DNA of 64,000 bases from Chrysomallon squamiferum. Lineage: Eukaryota; Mollusca; Gastropoda; Neomphalida; Peltospiridae. The translations under genes were made by a program, and so were the position numbers. Of the stretch, positions 10,815-23,841 are shown in pieces. A model generated the notes under the pieces. It had not been told where the DNA came from. It saw only the letters and a program-made list of their open reading frames with translations, and ran no database searches. Numbering within the stretch: the first letter of the stretch is position 1; every line of letters begins with the position of its first letter. The stretch covers positions 12,483,329 through 12,547,328 of the forward strand of contig CM022678.1 in the NCBI GenBank assembly GCA_012295275.1. The letters run 5' to 3'.

Positions 10815-13800
10815 AATGTAATTTGAATTTCGAAACCTCAGTGATCTCCAAGAGACTGCATTGTCAGTGTGATCAGAACATCCAGTGTACACATTGTACT
10901 TCATAGCAGCTTGCACTGTTTTTATCATTGATGTGTGTGCATGGTTATTCTAATTTTTCTCACTGAAAGAGGAATGGAGATTTATGATTGCTATGGAATG
11001 CAATCTTTGTGAAGAACACAAAAATAATGTGATAGTGCAAAGAGGTGTTCATTCTTTTAATTTTTATATTATTTAAAATCAGGTTAGTATAAATATAATT
11101 GAAGATTATGTAATTAGGGTTAATTAGAATTTTTTATGAAAAAAACAAAAAAACACAGAAAGTTTTATTTATATTATTTAAATCGGGGGAAATCAAGGGT
11201 TTGTTGGGGTAATTAGTGTAAATATAATTGAAGTTTCTCTAATTACAGGTACTTAGAATTTGTATAAAAAAAAGTAATAATAATTTATTTCTAATGTAAA
11301 TTGTTAACTAAATAAAACATTTATGTGCATTAACCATGACTTTGTTATTTTTAATTAGAAGAAACATGATCATTTTCAAGTTGAAGTTTCTTAAAAACCT
11401 GTCTAGATAATAAAACATAAATATTCAGTTATTTCTGTTTAACATTTCTACCAGTTTTTATAATTTGAATTTTCCCAGTTTAGAAAGAATAATAGAATTA
11501 TTTCAATAAGAAATCATTAAAAATAAATATTAAAATTTGAAAACAAATAAGATAAATAAATGTACATAAATGGAATTTTTCCGAGTATTTTATAATTTGC
11601 ATTTCACATTTTGGAAAATTTATAGACTGTCATAATGAAACCACAATCAAGCAAATTAAGTTTTATTTTAAATTTGTTTGTTTTAATAGAGTACATAATT
11701 TCATTTTCTTTAAAATAAAAATTCCTGCAAATCTGTTTTTAAAAAGATACTGGTTTTAATAGAGCGAAAATTATTTTTTAGCCTGATTAATTTCAGCTTT
11801 TTCAAGTATCTTTTAATGTTAATACAATTCAAAATCAAGACAATGATATAAGAATAAATCATTAAAATAATCCAGTTAATAATTATATTTTTATATCTAA
11901 TTGTATATCATTTTTATGTTATTTTTTTTTATAAACAAAACAACAATCAAAACACTTAGAACTTGTATTTAATATTAATAAATTTATTTATTTATTTATT
12001 TTGTTAACTAAGTTTTATCTCCTAGAAAACAAAGCATTTCCCTGTAAACTGCAGTTGAAATGTCCTTTGTTTTGCAGTAAAGAAAAAAAAATGTTCTTGT
12101 TCAAGTAAAGTGTAACTTAATTTTCACCATCCTTTTATCAGAATCATTTAAACAATTTGTTATTGATAAAACATTCATTCTTTCTTTTTCTCCCTTTTAC
12201 AAATAATATATTATACGTATTATAATCAATAACAGATGAAAATGTATATAGTAAATTATTATTACTGTTATTACTGCTATTTTTACTATTATTATTACTG
12301 TTGTTACAACTACTTCTGTTACTACTACTGTTGGTGTTTTTGTTGTTATGGTTATTATTGTTGTTAATTTTTATCATCGTCATGATTATTTTATTATTAT
12401 TACTGTGTAAGTTTCAAGTGAAACCTCAACTAATCAACAGTCAAGTAATGTGTCAGGCCTGTGTTAGAATGTTTTCAGAAACCTCTCAACAGTGGCAGGG
12501 TATGTTTTATTAGTTTATATATGTCTGTGTGTATGTGTGTATGTATATACTGAAAGTTAGAACATTTCTACAATCTGTCCTGTCTGTTGAGCTTCTTATT
12601 GTTAGTGATAACACACAACTAATCTATTTGTCAAGACTAAAGTTTACTTAGTTGTCTTAAATTTATTACCTAGAGATAAAGATTACTGCAAAGTCAATGA
12701 GAGAGAGAGAGAGAGAAAGTTGTGTATGAGTGAGTGAGTGAGCGAGTATGTGAGTATGTGGATGAGAGAGTGGATGTATGTGTATGTATCTGTGTCTTGG
12801 GCAATTTCATACATAAATAAAAACAACTGAAATATTGACGTGATAATAAGCAGAAAAAATGCATTTGTCTGACCAATGTAGATTGATAAAAAAAATATGT
12901 TTTTTTATTTATATTAATAACCTTTATATTTACTATTGCTGTTAAATATTTTTTGTATCACTGCAGTATTACTCAGGTGCTGTCTTGAAAGGGAATTTCA
13001 TTATGGAGAAGGATGAATTAGCTGTTACAGAAACCATTTTCATGCAGACTGCACCATTCTGAGTTGTGAGTTTATTTTATTTCTGTGTCTTAGAGAGTAA
13101 AATAAGTTTTGAAACAATTCTTAAATAATTATAAAACACTGTATTAATAATCAGTTATTTGCTGTTTTGTTAATTATTATTTTTATTGTTATTAACATTT
13201 TCATCAGTATCATTATAATGCATTACCTGGTGCCATGGGGATTCCCCTGTCTTGTAAATATACATCTGTCTCGTGCAGGTTACTACCCAAATTGGCTTGT
13301 TCTAGGGTTATCAGATCTTTGTATGCAATATATTACAAAGATCGTATCATTAGAACACAAGCACTTTTAAGAACTGTATTCGCACTAGTGTTGAATATTC
13401 AGTATAATAGTAGACTAATATAGATGAATAGAAATATTGTAATCTCTCACATTAGCAACTGTTCCACGGGAATCATTCCATTACTCTCCTAAAAAAAAAA
13501 AATCTCCAGGCTTTTATAAGAAAGAAAAGGGACTTGTACAATTTGACAATGTTTTATGAACTTTGCCACTAGATGTCTGTCGCCAGATCATTCTGTGAAA
13601 CAAGAGCCCATAACATCCAGGATACAAGTGACTTTGACAAGCAGAAGACTCTTCTCTTACACTTTGTAATATTATGTACTAAGGGGACAAGCTAGGCAAG
13701 CTCCATATTTTATGAGTATTTTAAAATGTTTAACATTCCTGTTACCAGACTAGAACTGTCAGCCTTCACACAGGGTCACTGTTACTGTGATAACAGACAT

Positions 13801-14044
13801 AAAAATTTTTTTACACAATTTTTGTAAATAAAATAAAATGCAAGATGGTAAGACAGATGTGTTGTTGTTTTAAAATTTTATATTTCATAACTGACAAATT
13901 CATATTTCAGTATTAGGTCAGGTTTTCTGTTGGGTTTATATAGACAATCTATCTCTCTGTCTCTCCCCTTTGTCTCTTTCTGTCTCTCTGTCTCCTTCTG
14001 TTATTAAATATTTATTGCCTCATTGTTATTTGTTTATTTTTCAG
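10815..14044. other. AT-rich DNA with scattered exon-like patches
   Basis: The stretch holds AT-rich DNA, a (TTATTAC)-like tract at 12257-12400 and a GA/GT-rich tract at 12695-12790. Two splice-flanked patches (about 12447-12500 and 12967-13067, plus strand) are short; the second has stops in all three frames, so I do not call it coding. A CT-rich tract lies at 13955-13998. Confidence 0.45.
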
Positions 14045-14174
14045 AGATATGTTTGAAAGATGGGTTAGGTTCTTTATGTAATCTACACATCAAAACATTC
14101 TATGAACAGCATCTTACCATTGACTTTTTCCACTTGATAAAACTAAAATCTTCTGAATGGTCAGGAAACAGAAA
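14045..14174 (+). CDS. Candidate internal exon, product unrecognised
   Basis: This exon is fully open between acceptor TTTTTCAG and donor AAA|GTAAGT, entry phase 1, exit phase 2, 42 codons beginning ICLKDGLGSLCNLHIKTFYE. The composition is globular (mixed hydrophobic and charged), unlike the surrounding low-complexity DNA, which supports a real exon. I do not recognise the family. A phase-compatible join to the exon at 15315 gives a stop after 21 codons, so either that exon is terminal or they belong to different frames. Confidence 0.4.
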
Positions 14175-14719
14175 GTAAGTTTTGTGAGAGTTTCTAATTA
14201 TGGTTCAGAATTTTGCTTTAAAAAGAAATGTACATTGCAAGCCCAAAATTGGATTATATCTTTTATTTTATGAATTTATGAAATTTGTTATTGTATTGGA
14301 AAAATTGGTATTTGTAATATTCAGTTTTAGTGTACAGACTGATGAATGCTTTTACTTATGTAAATACATTTTTATTATCTAAAATGGATGATTTCCTTAT
14401 ATATAATGTCAGATTTCAGAAGGCTACCAATAAAGAAAGTTAATATTAAAGGAATTTTTAAATGAGTTCTTCTCAGTTAAATTTTATGAAGATTTATTTG
14501 ATCAGACAGTTTATATTTCAGGGTTTATTATTATTTTTATTAATATTAATTCAGCATCTTGCTATGGTACCAAATTTCACAAAACACCAAGAACTCATTA
14601 GAAACAAAACATTGACTTCACAAAACTTGAGTCAAGATTCACCAGTACTCCAGAACTAAACAAGTCAAACTCTACTCCATAAATATTCACTTAATTAATT
14701 TTGTTAAATGTATAGTGAT

Positions 14720-14800
14720 GGATAGAGTGGCTCAGTGGTTAGAGTGCATGGCCAAGGTTTGTTGTGTTCCAAGATGAGTTCTGCATGGAGGACTAAAAAT
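14720..14800 (+). repeat. tRNA-like head, possible degenerate SINE
   Basis: The motif GTGGCTCAGTGGTTAGAG at about 14727-14744 fits an RNA polymerase III A box as found in tRNA-derived SINEs. A weak B-box-like match follows near 14776-14786. It does not fold convincingly as a whole tRNA, so a decayed SINE is the better reading. Low confidence. Confidence 0.35.
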
Positions 14801-15314
14801 GTTATCTACTAAAAGAGGTGTATGTTTGTTTTTTGTGGAACGATATATGTTACAAACAGATTTTTAGTTTCTTGTTTAAATTCATATTCAGAAACAGGTT
14901 TTCTTTTTCATTAGCTGAATTGTTGTTTAAAGATGCAATGAAGTAGTAAAAACATGCTGTGTATGTTGTTAAATAAAATAGTTCTTCTTTATTTATATTT
15001 ATCAATGATCAGGTTATAATAAAGTATTTATAAAAGATACTAAATTTTTAAATTAAGAATTTACATTTATATTTTGTCAAACCTCTTTAGACCATTTTGA
15101 AAAATATTTATTTTTAATTAGTCCTTATCCCAGGTTGTGAATGTGTTTATCAGTATGTCTGTATATGCATGTATGCACAATTGAAATCCAGTCGCTGAAA
15201 TATATTTTTGTCAACAAACATTCATTTGTATCAGTAAATGTATTGATATGCATATATATCAGTAAATAACGTTACTGAACAAAAAATAAATTATCTTTGT
15301 TTTTATTTTTTCAG

Positions 15315-15409
15315 ATTCATATCACAAAACAAACAAGTGTCATTATATAACTGTCAGAACGGGACACACACAAACAGCTGAACAGATGGAGAAGTTTCTC
15401 AAACGACTG
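15315..15409 (+). CDS. Candidate internal exon, product unrecognised
   Basis: This exon lies between acceptor TTTTTTCAG and donor CTG|GTATGA. One frame (entry phase 1, exit phase 0) is open for 31 codons: SYHKTNKCHYITVRTGHTQT, then a helical AEQMEKFLKRL end. It lies 3.8 kb upstream of recognised MCC exons on the same strand, but I cannot match it to MCC. Confidence 0.35.
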
Positions 15410-16192
15410 GTATGAAAAACACACACACGTTGACTTAGCTGTTTAACTATCAATTTACATTCTTCTAAATTTTTTGTGTTCACAATGTATTCTCAATATA
15501 GAGTAAGAAAAGTAGATTAGTGCAAGCATAGTCTACAATAAAAAGTAAAGTAATTTTTGTATACAAATACCCTGATAACTTAGAATACTTCATTATTTCT
15601 ATACTTCCATTAGCATTGTTTTATTCCTGTTTCTGGTGTCCGCAATCATTATATTTTCTTTATCTTATGATTTTTTTTCTTCTTCTTATATCTTTGTTAT
15701 TATTTTATTTATTTGTTAATCTTTTATCTCTATATTTATTTTTCTATCATAACATCATTACTCATACAAAAAGCTCTAACAGACTGAGTATGCTGCTTTT
15801 TATACTAATTTACTCAGTCTGTGAGGTTTATGTATACATTTCTCATATTTTGTGATATATAGAAAAATTAAAATAAAAAATAAAATAAAATATTGGTAAG
15901 TCATCCCTTATATACAAGCATGTTAAAATAGTGTTATACTTTATTGTTAGGAATGATGATACCAGTAACCATGGAATATATAAATTATCCTGGGTCCACA
16001 TATATTCTTTAAGTTCAACTTTTATAAGAAAAATTAAACAATTTTATCATCCATTAGTTTAAAGCATATTTACATTTCTTCATCTAGTCATCCACATTTG
16101 TTTTTATCAGCCTGTCACCTGTATTAAAAAAAAAAATTTTAAATTTTACAATTTCTTGGGGGTTTGTTTCTGGGGTTTTTAGCATTATTACC

Positions 16193-16231
<39 letters not shown>

Positions 16232-19182
16232 TATTATTATGTGAAAACCTTTTGCTTTTAGCTTAATTCTCACTTTGCTTATTTACAGAATTATTCATCA
16301 CATATCAAAAACAGTGACTGTAGAACTTTAAAAAAATAATAATAATAATAAAATAAAATAAAAATAAACCTTTTTTGAAATGCTTTTAACAGCAAGATCC
16401 TGCATGAAATGCCAAAATTAAAGTTATTCTTTTAATATGTCAAATTAGTAATTTATTGTTTTAAATAATTATAATATAAAATATAATTCTAAGATATTTC
16501 AGTGTGTAAGTCTTATAGAAGCATGTTTAATTTTTTACTGAAGTGTACACATGAATGTAAGCAGAATTTTATTTTATTTTTTATTTTATTTTTCTATACA
16601 GAATTTATACAATATTGAAAAATGCATCAAAATAATGATTAATAATGTAGTTAGAAATCACCATTTTGTTATTATCGTGATTTTATTATTATTATTATTT
16701 TATTTTTTTTCAATATCATTTATTTATAGATTAACTGATTTATTATCATCATCAATTATAAATTTATAATATCAGTTATTATTACATGTCATAAATTATC
16801 ATAAAGTAATATCATAAATGATCTTTTCTTATTTTTTAAAGCCCTGCTAATTATTATTATTCTAACTTAAGCTATTGCTAAATTTAATGGAAAAGAAATA
16901 TTGAAATCATGTAAGATTAGCAATAAACAATGTAACATATACAATCTGTGTCATGTGACAGAACCACCAGGGAGATAAACAATATATATATTTCACTTAA
17001 TGCAATTACATTTTCATTATTTATCACCAAAGATTGTGAAATGTGAGTTACATATTTTTATAATCATTTAACAAACCAAATTTTTTTTTTTTTTTTTTTT
17101 TTAGTTGCTTGTCATATATAATTCATAGGGTGTTATCTATAAGCCTGTAACACTGCATACTTTTTTTCTTTTCTTTTTGTAATTTGTTTACTCACAAATT
17201 CTTGTATTTGCTGTTTACACTTGAATATTGGCTGAGATACTACCTTGTTGCTGTGAACAGGCAGTTATTTGTAAACAAAAATATCAAAAGTGTGTTTTGA
17301 ATTTGTTGTTCTTTATTAGTTTCTTTTTTGTTCCCTCACTGTTAACATAAACTGTGAAGATTGAAAAAGTTGTTGGCCAATCACTGCCCAGGGTCAAAGG
17401 TCAGATGTCCTGACAGGTTAAGAACAGCATTACATAATATAAGTCTTAATAAAAACCTACATTATTCTGTTTTCTTCTCTTGAAGCTTACAGCTGAATTT
17501 GAAACTACAACACAGTATTTGGAGCTACCATTTTTTTTTTTTTTTTCAAGAATAAAATTAGTAAAAAATAAATAGATGTTTCATTTTATGATATTTTTGT
17601 TTATTTTCAAGTCAGACTTTAAATCTAGTTTCTAATCAATTACCAGGTATGCACAATATTTAGAATGTTTCTGTTATTGCGGAAAGTTAAAAGTGACAGT
17701 AAGAAGGAAGAAATATTTAATTCTTTCACTACAAATGCAACTGTTCAGATCACATAGAGAAAAAAAAAAAAAAAAAAAAAAAACATTTTCAAGTTCTGTA
17801 CCAACAAATACATTTTTGTATAATTATTACACATCAGTTGACACATTGTCAACAGAGCAGGAAACTGTATAGGAAATTGTCTGTCTGGTTTGTTCTTTTT
17901 TATTTATTTATTTATTTTCATGCATTCTTAATTTTATTGTTTGCAACAACATTAATGAGCAATATAATGTGGTTTCATTTACTGCCATTTTTATTTTCAT
18001 ATTTCTGTATTAATAGATATATATACTAATTATATAAACAGACTGGGCAATCAGAAACGTGAATATTTATCACTTTATCTATCTATTCTATGTTAGACGT
18101 ATATATATATATATATATATACGTCTATGTCTAATTATATAACAGACTAGGCAGAGAGTACAAACAGAAACGTGATTATTATTCTGTTTTATTTATTACT
18201 TTATCTCTTCTATGTTAGATAATATATATATATATATATATAAAATTATATAAACAGACTTGGCAAATAGAAACGTGATTATTATCTCTGTTCTATTTAT
18301 CACTTTATCTGGTCTAAGTTAGATAGTATATATAAAATTATATAAACAGACTGGGCAAACACAAACGTGATTATTATCTCTGTTCTATTTATCACTTTAT
18401 CTGGTCAAAGTTAGATAGTATATATAAAATTATATAAACAGACTGAGCAGAGACAGCAAACAGAAACGTGCAATTATCTCTTACTTTATCTGTTCTAGTA
18501 GTTAGACTGATATATCTATATAAACAGGGAAACAAAATATAATGACATATATAGTCACATTATTGATTTCATTATTTGTCATTCTTTGTGATTTAAACAG
18601 AAAAAAACCTAAATAATATTTATAGAATAGGTCTATTTATATTATTATATGTGTATTCTTAACACTGATTTGTTCATATAAATAGAAAATAAATAATAAA
18701 ATAGATATAGATCACAGTATTGTTTTGTTTATCATAACTGCTGATGCTCTTTATCAGTTCATTATAATCTTAATTATTATGTTTTGTAAGAATATTGATT
18801 TACTGAGTGTAACAGAAATGTAATAATAATATTGTGATAGGTTATGTCATAATAAAAATTTTGTATGCCATAACTACTGATACTGTTTTTCATAATTACT
18901 TTTAAAATTTTAAATTATTTGTTATGATAATGATGGATTGAAAAGTTTTGTAATTATTACAATTTTGAATTTTTAAAATCTTGAATCATCAAGATGGTAA
19001 CTTTAATAATTTTAATTTTATTACCTAAGAGTTTCAATTATTTTCATAACAATGAAGAAGATAATTGTTTATGGTTTTTGCAATTTTAATTTTTTTTTTA
19101 ATTGTATATCATCATGACTAACATGATAATCTGATATTTTCATAATTATTAAAATTCTAAATGACTAGTCATTTATCATCAG
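15410..19182. other. Long AT-rich intergenic or intronic stretch
   Basis: The stretch contains (TTA)n at 16192-16241, poly-T at 17080-17102, poly-A at 17759-17783 and a roughly 100-bp tandem repeat at 18030-18520 (listed separately). If the exon at 15315 belongs to MCC this is an intron; otherwise it is intergenic. No gene is seen. Confidence 0.5.
18030..18520. repeat. Tandem repeat, about five units of 90-120 bp
   Basis: Each unit carries AAACAGACT(G/T)GGCA, then a short AAACGTG core, a TTTATCACTTTATCT segment and a GTTAGAT...TATATA tail. Unit starts are visible near 18037, 18130, 18251, 18346 and 18435. Length differences come mainly from the TATA run. No coding potential. Confidence 0.85.
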
Positions 19183-19969
19183 GATGACGAAGATGATGAG
19201 CATCAGCTATCAGTGAGTTGAGATCAAATGATGTGATGGAGATAGCTCAGGACCTGTGCAAGTCACTCAGAAGAGAAAAACGACTCAAATTCAGAGTACA
19301 AGAGTTAGTGGCTGCTCTAGAGAAAATCTCTAAAAACTCAGAAATCAGCAGTCAGCAGAGTTTGTCAATGACCTGAAACAAGCTAACAGGTAAACATACA
19401 GACGTATGCATGTCATGCTTATCTACATATATTTAGTGTTTTGTTGTAATAGTATTAGTAAATCTGTAATATAATTGACATATCTAATGTTTAGTTTACT
19501 TTATTTTTTGCCCTGTAATGTCTTGATATCATTATTATTCTAATTTTTTTTAATTTTTTTATTGCCTTGATATGATTAGTATTTTTGTGACATAAATCAT
19601 ATAATTTTACATCTTTTTTATTTCATTTCAGTTTATAAAGCATTAATATCATTTTACTTTTTTAATTCAAATTTACACATTAGTTACATAGCTTTTTGAT
19701 TTTACTTTATTTTCCCTGAAGTGACTGGAGCTGAATAAATGACAACTAATTTTATTTATTTATTTATTTATTTATTTTGCCTCCAGTGTGCCTTGATATC
19801 AGCGTTTGATAAAGCAAAGAAGAAATACCAGAGCAAGCTGAAGAAACTTGAGTCTCAGTTACAGGGGATGACAGATCGCTACGAGAGACAGATAAAACTG
19901 CTCAAACAAAGAATTGAAGTGTTTGGGATAGACTCTGTTAGGCCACCAACCAATGAGACTTCATTATAG
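19183..19969 (+). CDS. MCC: MCC (colorectal mutant cancer protein) homologue, last two exons, frame-broken
   Basis: The last exon (19787-19969) reads ALISAFDKAKKKYQSKLKKL and ends RPPTNETSL*, matching the MCC coiled-coil C-terminus and its type I PDZ ligand (ETSL), known in vertebrates to bind Scribble and NHERF PDZ domains. The penultimate exon (about 19207-19389) reads SLRREKRLKFRVQELVAALE, then EFVNDLKQAN. Known role: scaffold at cell cortex and junctions, modulating migration and Wnt signalling. Oddities: near 19346 about 7 bp appear lost compared with the MCC family, shifting the frame; the penultimate exon exits at phase 2 but the last exon opens at phase 0 from its acceptor (CCTCCAG). 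So either this is a pseudogene or the sequence has small errors. Upstream MCC exons are not recognised in the window. Confidence 0.88.
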
Positions 19970-21340
19970 CAGAACTGGGATTTTAAATTAACCAATCGCT
20001 ATGACTGTAACAAAATTCTGTTAATGTTTCAGTGGATTTACATTTTAAACTTAGCACTTGAATCAACCAGTGAAAACTGCACAAAAAAATTGCTTTAATT
20101 AAAAATGAAATCCTGAAATGGGAATGGCTTTAATAATTAACCAATAAAATCATTATTTATTACAGCTTCTGGCCAGTAGAATAGGTCTGAGTTTTAACCA
20201 AGGAAATCTCCTGTTTTATAACATGACATTAGAGAAAGAAACATATCCACATAAAAATAAAAAAATCAGTTTTATATCACATTTCATATTTATATAGTGT
20301 TTATTTAAAAAAATGTCACCAACTGTTTTCAAACCAATCAAAATGTTTTTCTTAAACATATTAGCCAATCAAAAGTAGTTTACTATCTGTATTGATCATT
20401 GATAAGAGATGTATCTATTTTAGCTTTTTTAAACTATTGAATTTGTAATTCACTATTTGTGACCATGAAACAAAAATATTACTGCAATTTTATACATCCT
20501 ATATAAATATATATATATATATATTATATTTTCAAAGTAGTGGTTAATTATACAGTATGTAAGTTCTATTAAGTTTTTAAGACATTATTTCAGTCGTTTG
20601 CAGATTAATATGCATAATAACAGAAAATATACTCTTTCAAGTTAATGTCTGATATCAAATGGTGAAATGTAAAAATTTGATTATTATTATTACTATTATT
20701 ACTTCACTACTACTACTGTTAACTAAATAATTCTTATTAATATTCACAATATTCATTTTTCCAGTTTCACTAAAATATTTCATTCATAATGGTTTAACTA
20801 TATGGAATAATGCTGTAATTGTTTCATCATGGTGTTACACTGGCTCTTAGGCTTTTATTAATTCACAAGTGTTGAAAATATTTGTTATTAGCTGATTATA
20901 GTGAGAGATGATTCTTGTATTATTAAACAACATTTTCTCTTTCACAATTTAAGAGTATGGTCTTGATTTGAATGAATACAAAGAAATAGGATACATATAT
21001 ATGCTCAGCAATTTAAAGAATGTTTAGACTTATCAGTTTCTGCAACTGATGTCATTTGGAAATAGAGTTTCATATCAGTGGGCTTTTTATTTATAGACAA
21101 AAAAAACTAAAAATAAGATAATTTCCCTTTATTTGGCCTAATCATCTAATACAAATTTATTAAAAAATATATATTTTTCGTTGACACCATAAATATGGAA
21201 ATATAAGCAGATTTCTGATGTGTTGTCCTATAATCATTAAAACTTATTTCAGATATATTGTTATGACATTTTAATTCAAAAATATTTTAAATATATGTAA
21301 ATTTCCCTTTTGTCAGCTCCAGTCTAAAACAAAGTGCTGA
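19970..21340. other. Probable 3' untranslated region and intergenic DNA
   Basis: AT-rich DNA follows the MCC stop codon, with several AATAAA-like signals (for example in the 20140-20150 region) and a (TA)n run at 20506-20524. No gene is seen. Confidence 0.5.
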
Positions 21341-21604
21341 TGTTGATGTCACTAGTCTTTCTCTGTATGATGTTTCTCCAAAGTCACATTTTGAAAACTT
21401 TCGAACTTTTGGAGGCTTCTCCGAGTATCCATCATCCTCTGCTTTCCTTTTCTAGATGTTGATGTTCCTGATCTTTCTCCACGTGATGTTTCTCCAGAAT
21501 TATGTTCAGACATCTTCAGAACTTTTGAAACTTTCTCCGGGCATCCATCATCCTCTGCATTCCATTTCCTAGAGGCTTTTTCTTTTTCCATTTCATCTTA
21601 AACA
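21341..21604 (-). CDS. Candidate exon with a duplicated about 120-bp module, unrecognised
   Basis: On the minus strand a possible acceptor (AATTACAG) at 21606 precedes an open stretch. It has two tandem copies of one module: NAEDDGCPEKVSKVLKMSEH then GETSRGERSGTSTS, and AEDDGYSEKPPKVRKF then GETSYRERLVTSTS. The second copy is in a different frame because one base has been gained or lost around 21450. The shared pattern is AEDDGx2EKx2KV...GETSx2ERx2TSTS. The content is polar and serine/threonine/charged. It may continue the candidate exons at 21993-22108 and 24944-25031. Function unknown. Confidence 0.45.
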
Positions 21605-21992
21605 CTGTAATTAAATAACATTGTAGGACAAAACAAAATTATATATAAATAAAAAAATTTAAAATGTATTCGAAATAAATTAAAATATATATATACACAT
21701 ACATATTTAAAGTTTACACATGATGTGATTTCATATCATGAAATTTATTATTTAAATTTTTTTGCTGTTTTATTGTGTCATTATTTTCATTTAACAACAT
21801 TCAGTAATAAATAAATGAATTAATTAATTAAAAAAATAGAAAAATCTGTAATTTATTAATTCATGTATAAAGCTCTGAGTATTTGTGTACAAAACAGACA
21901 GATGATTTGTGATCTCTCAAAGTGTGATTAATTATTAAAATAATTCATAATAAACCTGACACTGGAATATTTTTCAACTCAGACCATCATAC

Positions 21993-23783
21993 CTGATTCA
22001 CTCTTCATACACTTCTCCCTCTTTTTACATAAAGAACATGTAAACTTTGTGAATTATTTGTAGCTGCTAACAGCATATCTGGTATTTCATTTCCAAATGA
22101 GAAGCCATCTAAAAATCGTTAATTTTAAAATATGAAAGTAAATAATAGAATTTCTATAAGTCCATAAATGTAATAAATGTATTATTAAAGTATTCATATT
22201 AAAAATAAACGTTCCTGCCCGAAATCGCTATAGGGTTATCATTATAATCTCTCTTTGTGTTACTGTTGGTAAAATTACCCATTCGCGTCTGCTAGCAGAA
22301 CAGCTATATTTATATAAAATAATAAATAATAATAAATTAATAAATTAATAATAATAATAGAACTAGTGCTAATAATATGATTAAATATATGGTTACAATA
22401 GTTGTAGAATTTATTTAATCAACTAATTTAAAAATTTGATTGGAAAAATGTTTTAAAGAAAATGTTCTCTATTCTTTATGAGCCGACTAAATATATTTAG
22501 TTAAATAAGCATTACTTTTTTCTTCTTTTTTTTAAAATTATTTTATTGTAATGAATCTAAACACAACACTCACAACACTTTGAATGTAGTCGATTATTAA
22601 TGACTAGTGACGTGTTTATAGGGAACTGATCTGCCCACGAATACACTGGTTTCGTGCTAAAAACAACTGCCAGGATGTAAAAACTACTCAAACTCGACAT
22701 TAATTCTAATTAATTACTACAACGGGCAAACGGAATATACCAATAAATAAATAAATGAAATGGTAAAATAAATATATAAACTTCCGAATGTAACACTAAT
22801 ATTATAAATATACTATGAATATTTATTTTATTTGTAAGAAAATAAAATAACTTTTAAAGTGAATTATAAACTTGCTAAATTTAGCCTTGTGACGTAAGTT
22901 TGAGAAGGAAGACGACAGTTCTGCTGTAATAAGTTATATGAAGCAAAGCATCAAATAAAAAAAGAGTAATAATAATACTAATAAACTGATAATGCTGCAA
23001 GGTCGTTCCATAACACCACTATTCATGTCAAGCTACATAAGCCAGGACAAATAGTTTCCTGATCAAACTCGAATGTTGACAATAAAAGAAACGTGACCTT
23101 CACAGAAGTATACGTTCAGCGTAATAATTACAAAAACGAATCGATGTCTGATTGCATTTGAACATTATTTTATTAACGTCGAACTTAACAATATGTTTAT
23201 CCTCAGTTAAGAAAAATGGCTTCATTCATTAATAAAGTTATCGTGGGACGACTCTGAGAAAGATAAATGCTAGAGACTAGTTTCCTCTGACCACTGAGAC
23301 AAACTCTCCACTAACAAACAAAACATTATGTACAGGACTGTTTTTAAGAACATAACCTAAATTACAAAGTATTATTATAAAATATCTTACAGCAACAACA
23401 ACAACAACAAAAACAACAATAATAATAATTTCTTCTTACCTCTGTCTTAAGAAACGAAAAATTTAATGCCAAAAAATTTTGCTGTTACAGTTGTGAAGTG
23501 CGGTTTTCACAGACGACAGTTTAAATGTGTTAGTTTAGAGACATATATTATAATCGCGAAAAAAAAAAAAAAATAATACTCTGCAGGATGGCGGTACCAA
23601 AAGTGAGAAAAGTATCTTACCAAAGTTATCAAAGCAAGGTCAAAGTTTAAAGATCATCTCCAATGACCTCCGTGTTTATCAAAAGAAACCGCTTGTCACG
23701 ACTAGGCTGATTATTCTGATTCCTGGCGTTTTTTTAAAATTAATGTACGTTTTTATTTAGATATTCATGCCATTGCTTATAGC

Positions 23784-23841
<58 letters not shown>

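Noticed and set aside
12144-12513. Asparagine-rich minus frame and leucine-rich plus frame
   Set aside because: Low-complexity translations of a (TTATTAC)-like tract.
12967-13067. Plus-strand patch with good splice borders (YYSGAVLKGNFIMEKDELAV)
   Set aside because: All three frames contain stops before the donor, so it is not an internal coding exon as given.
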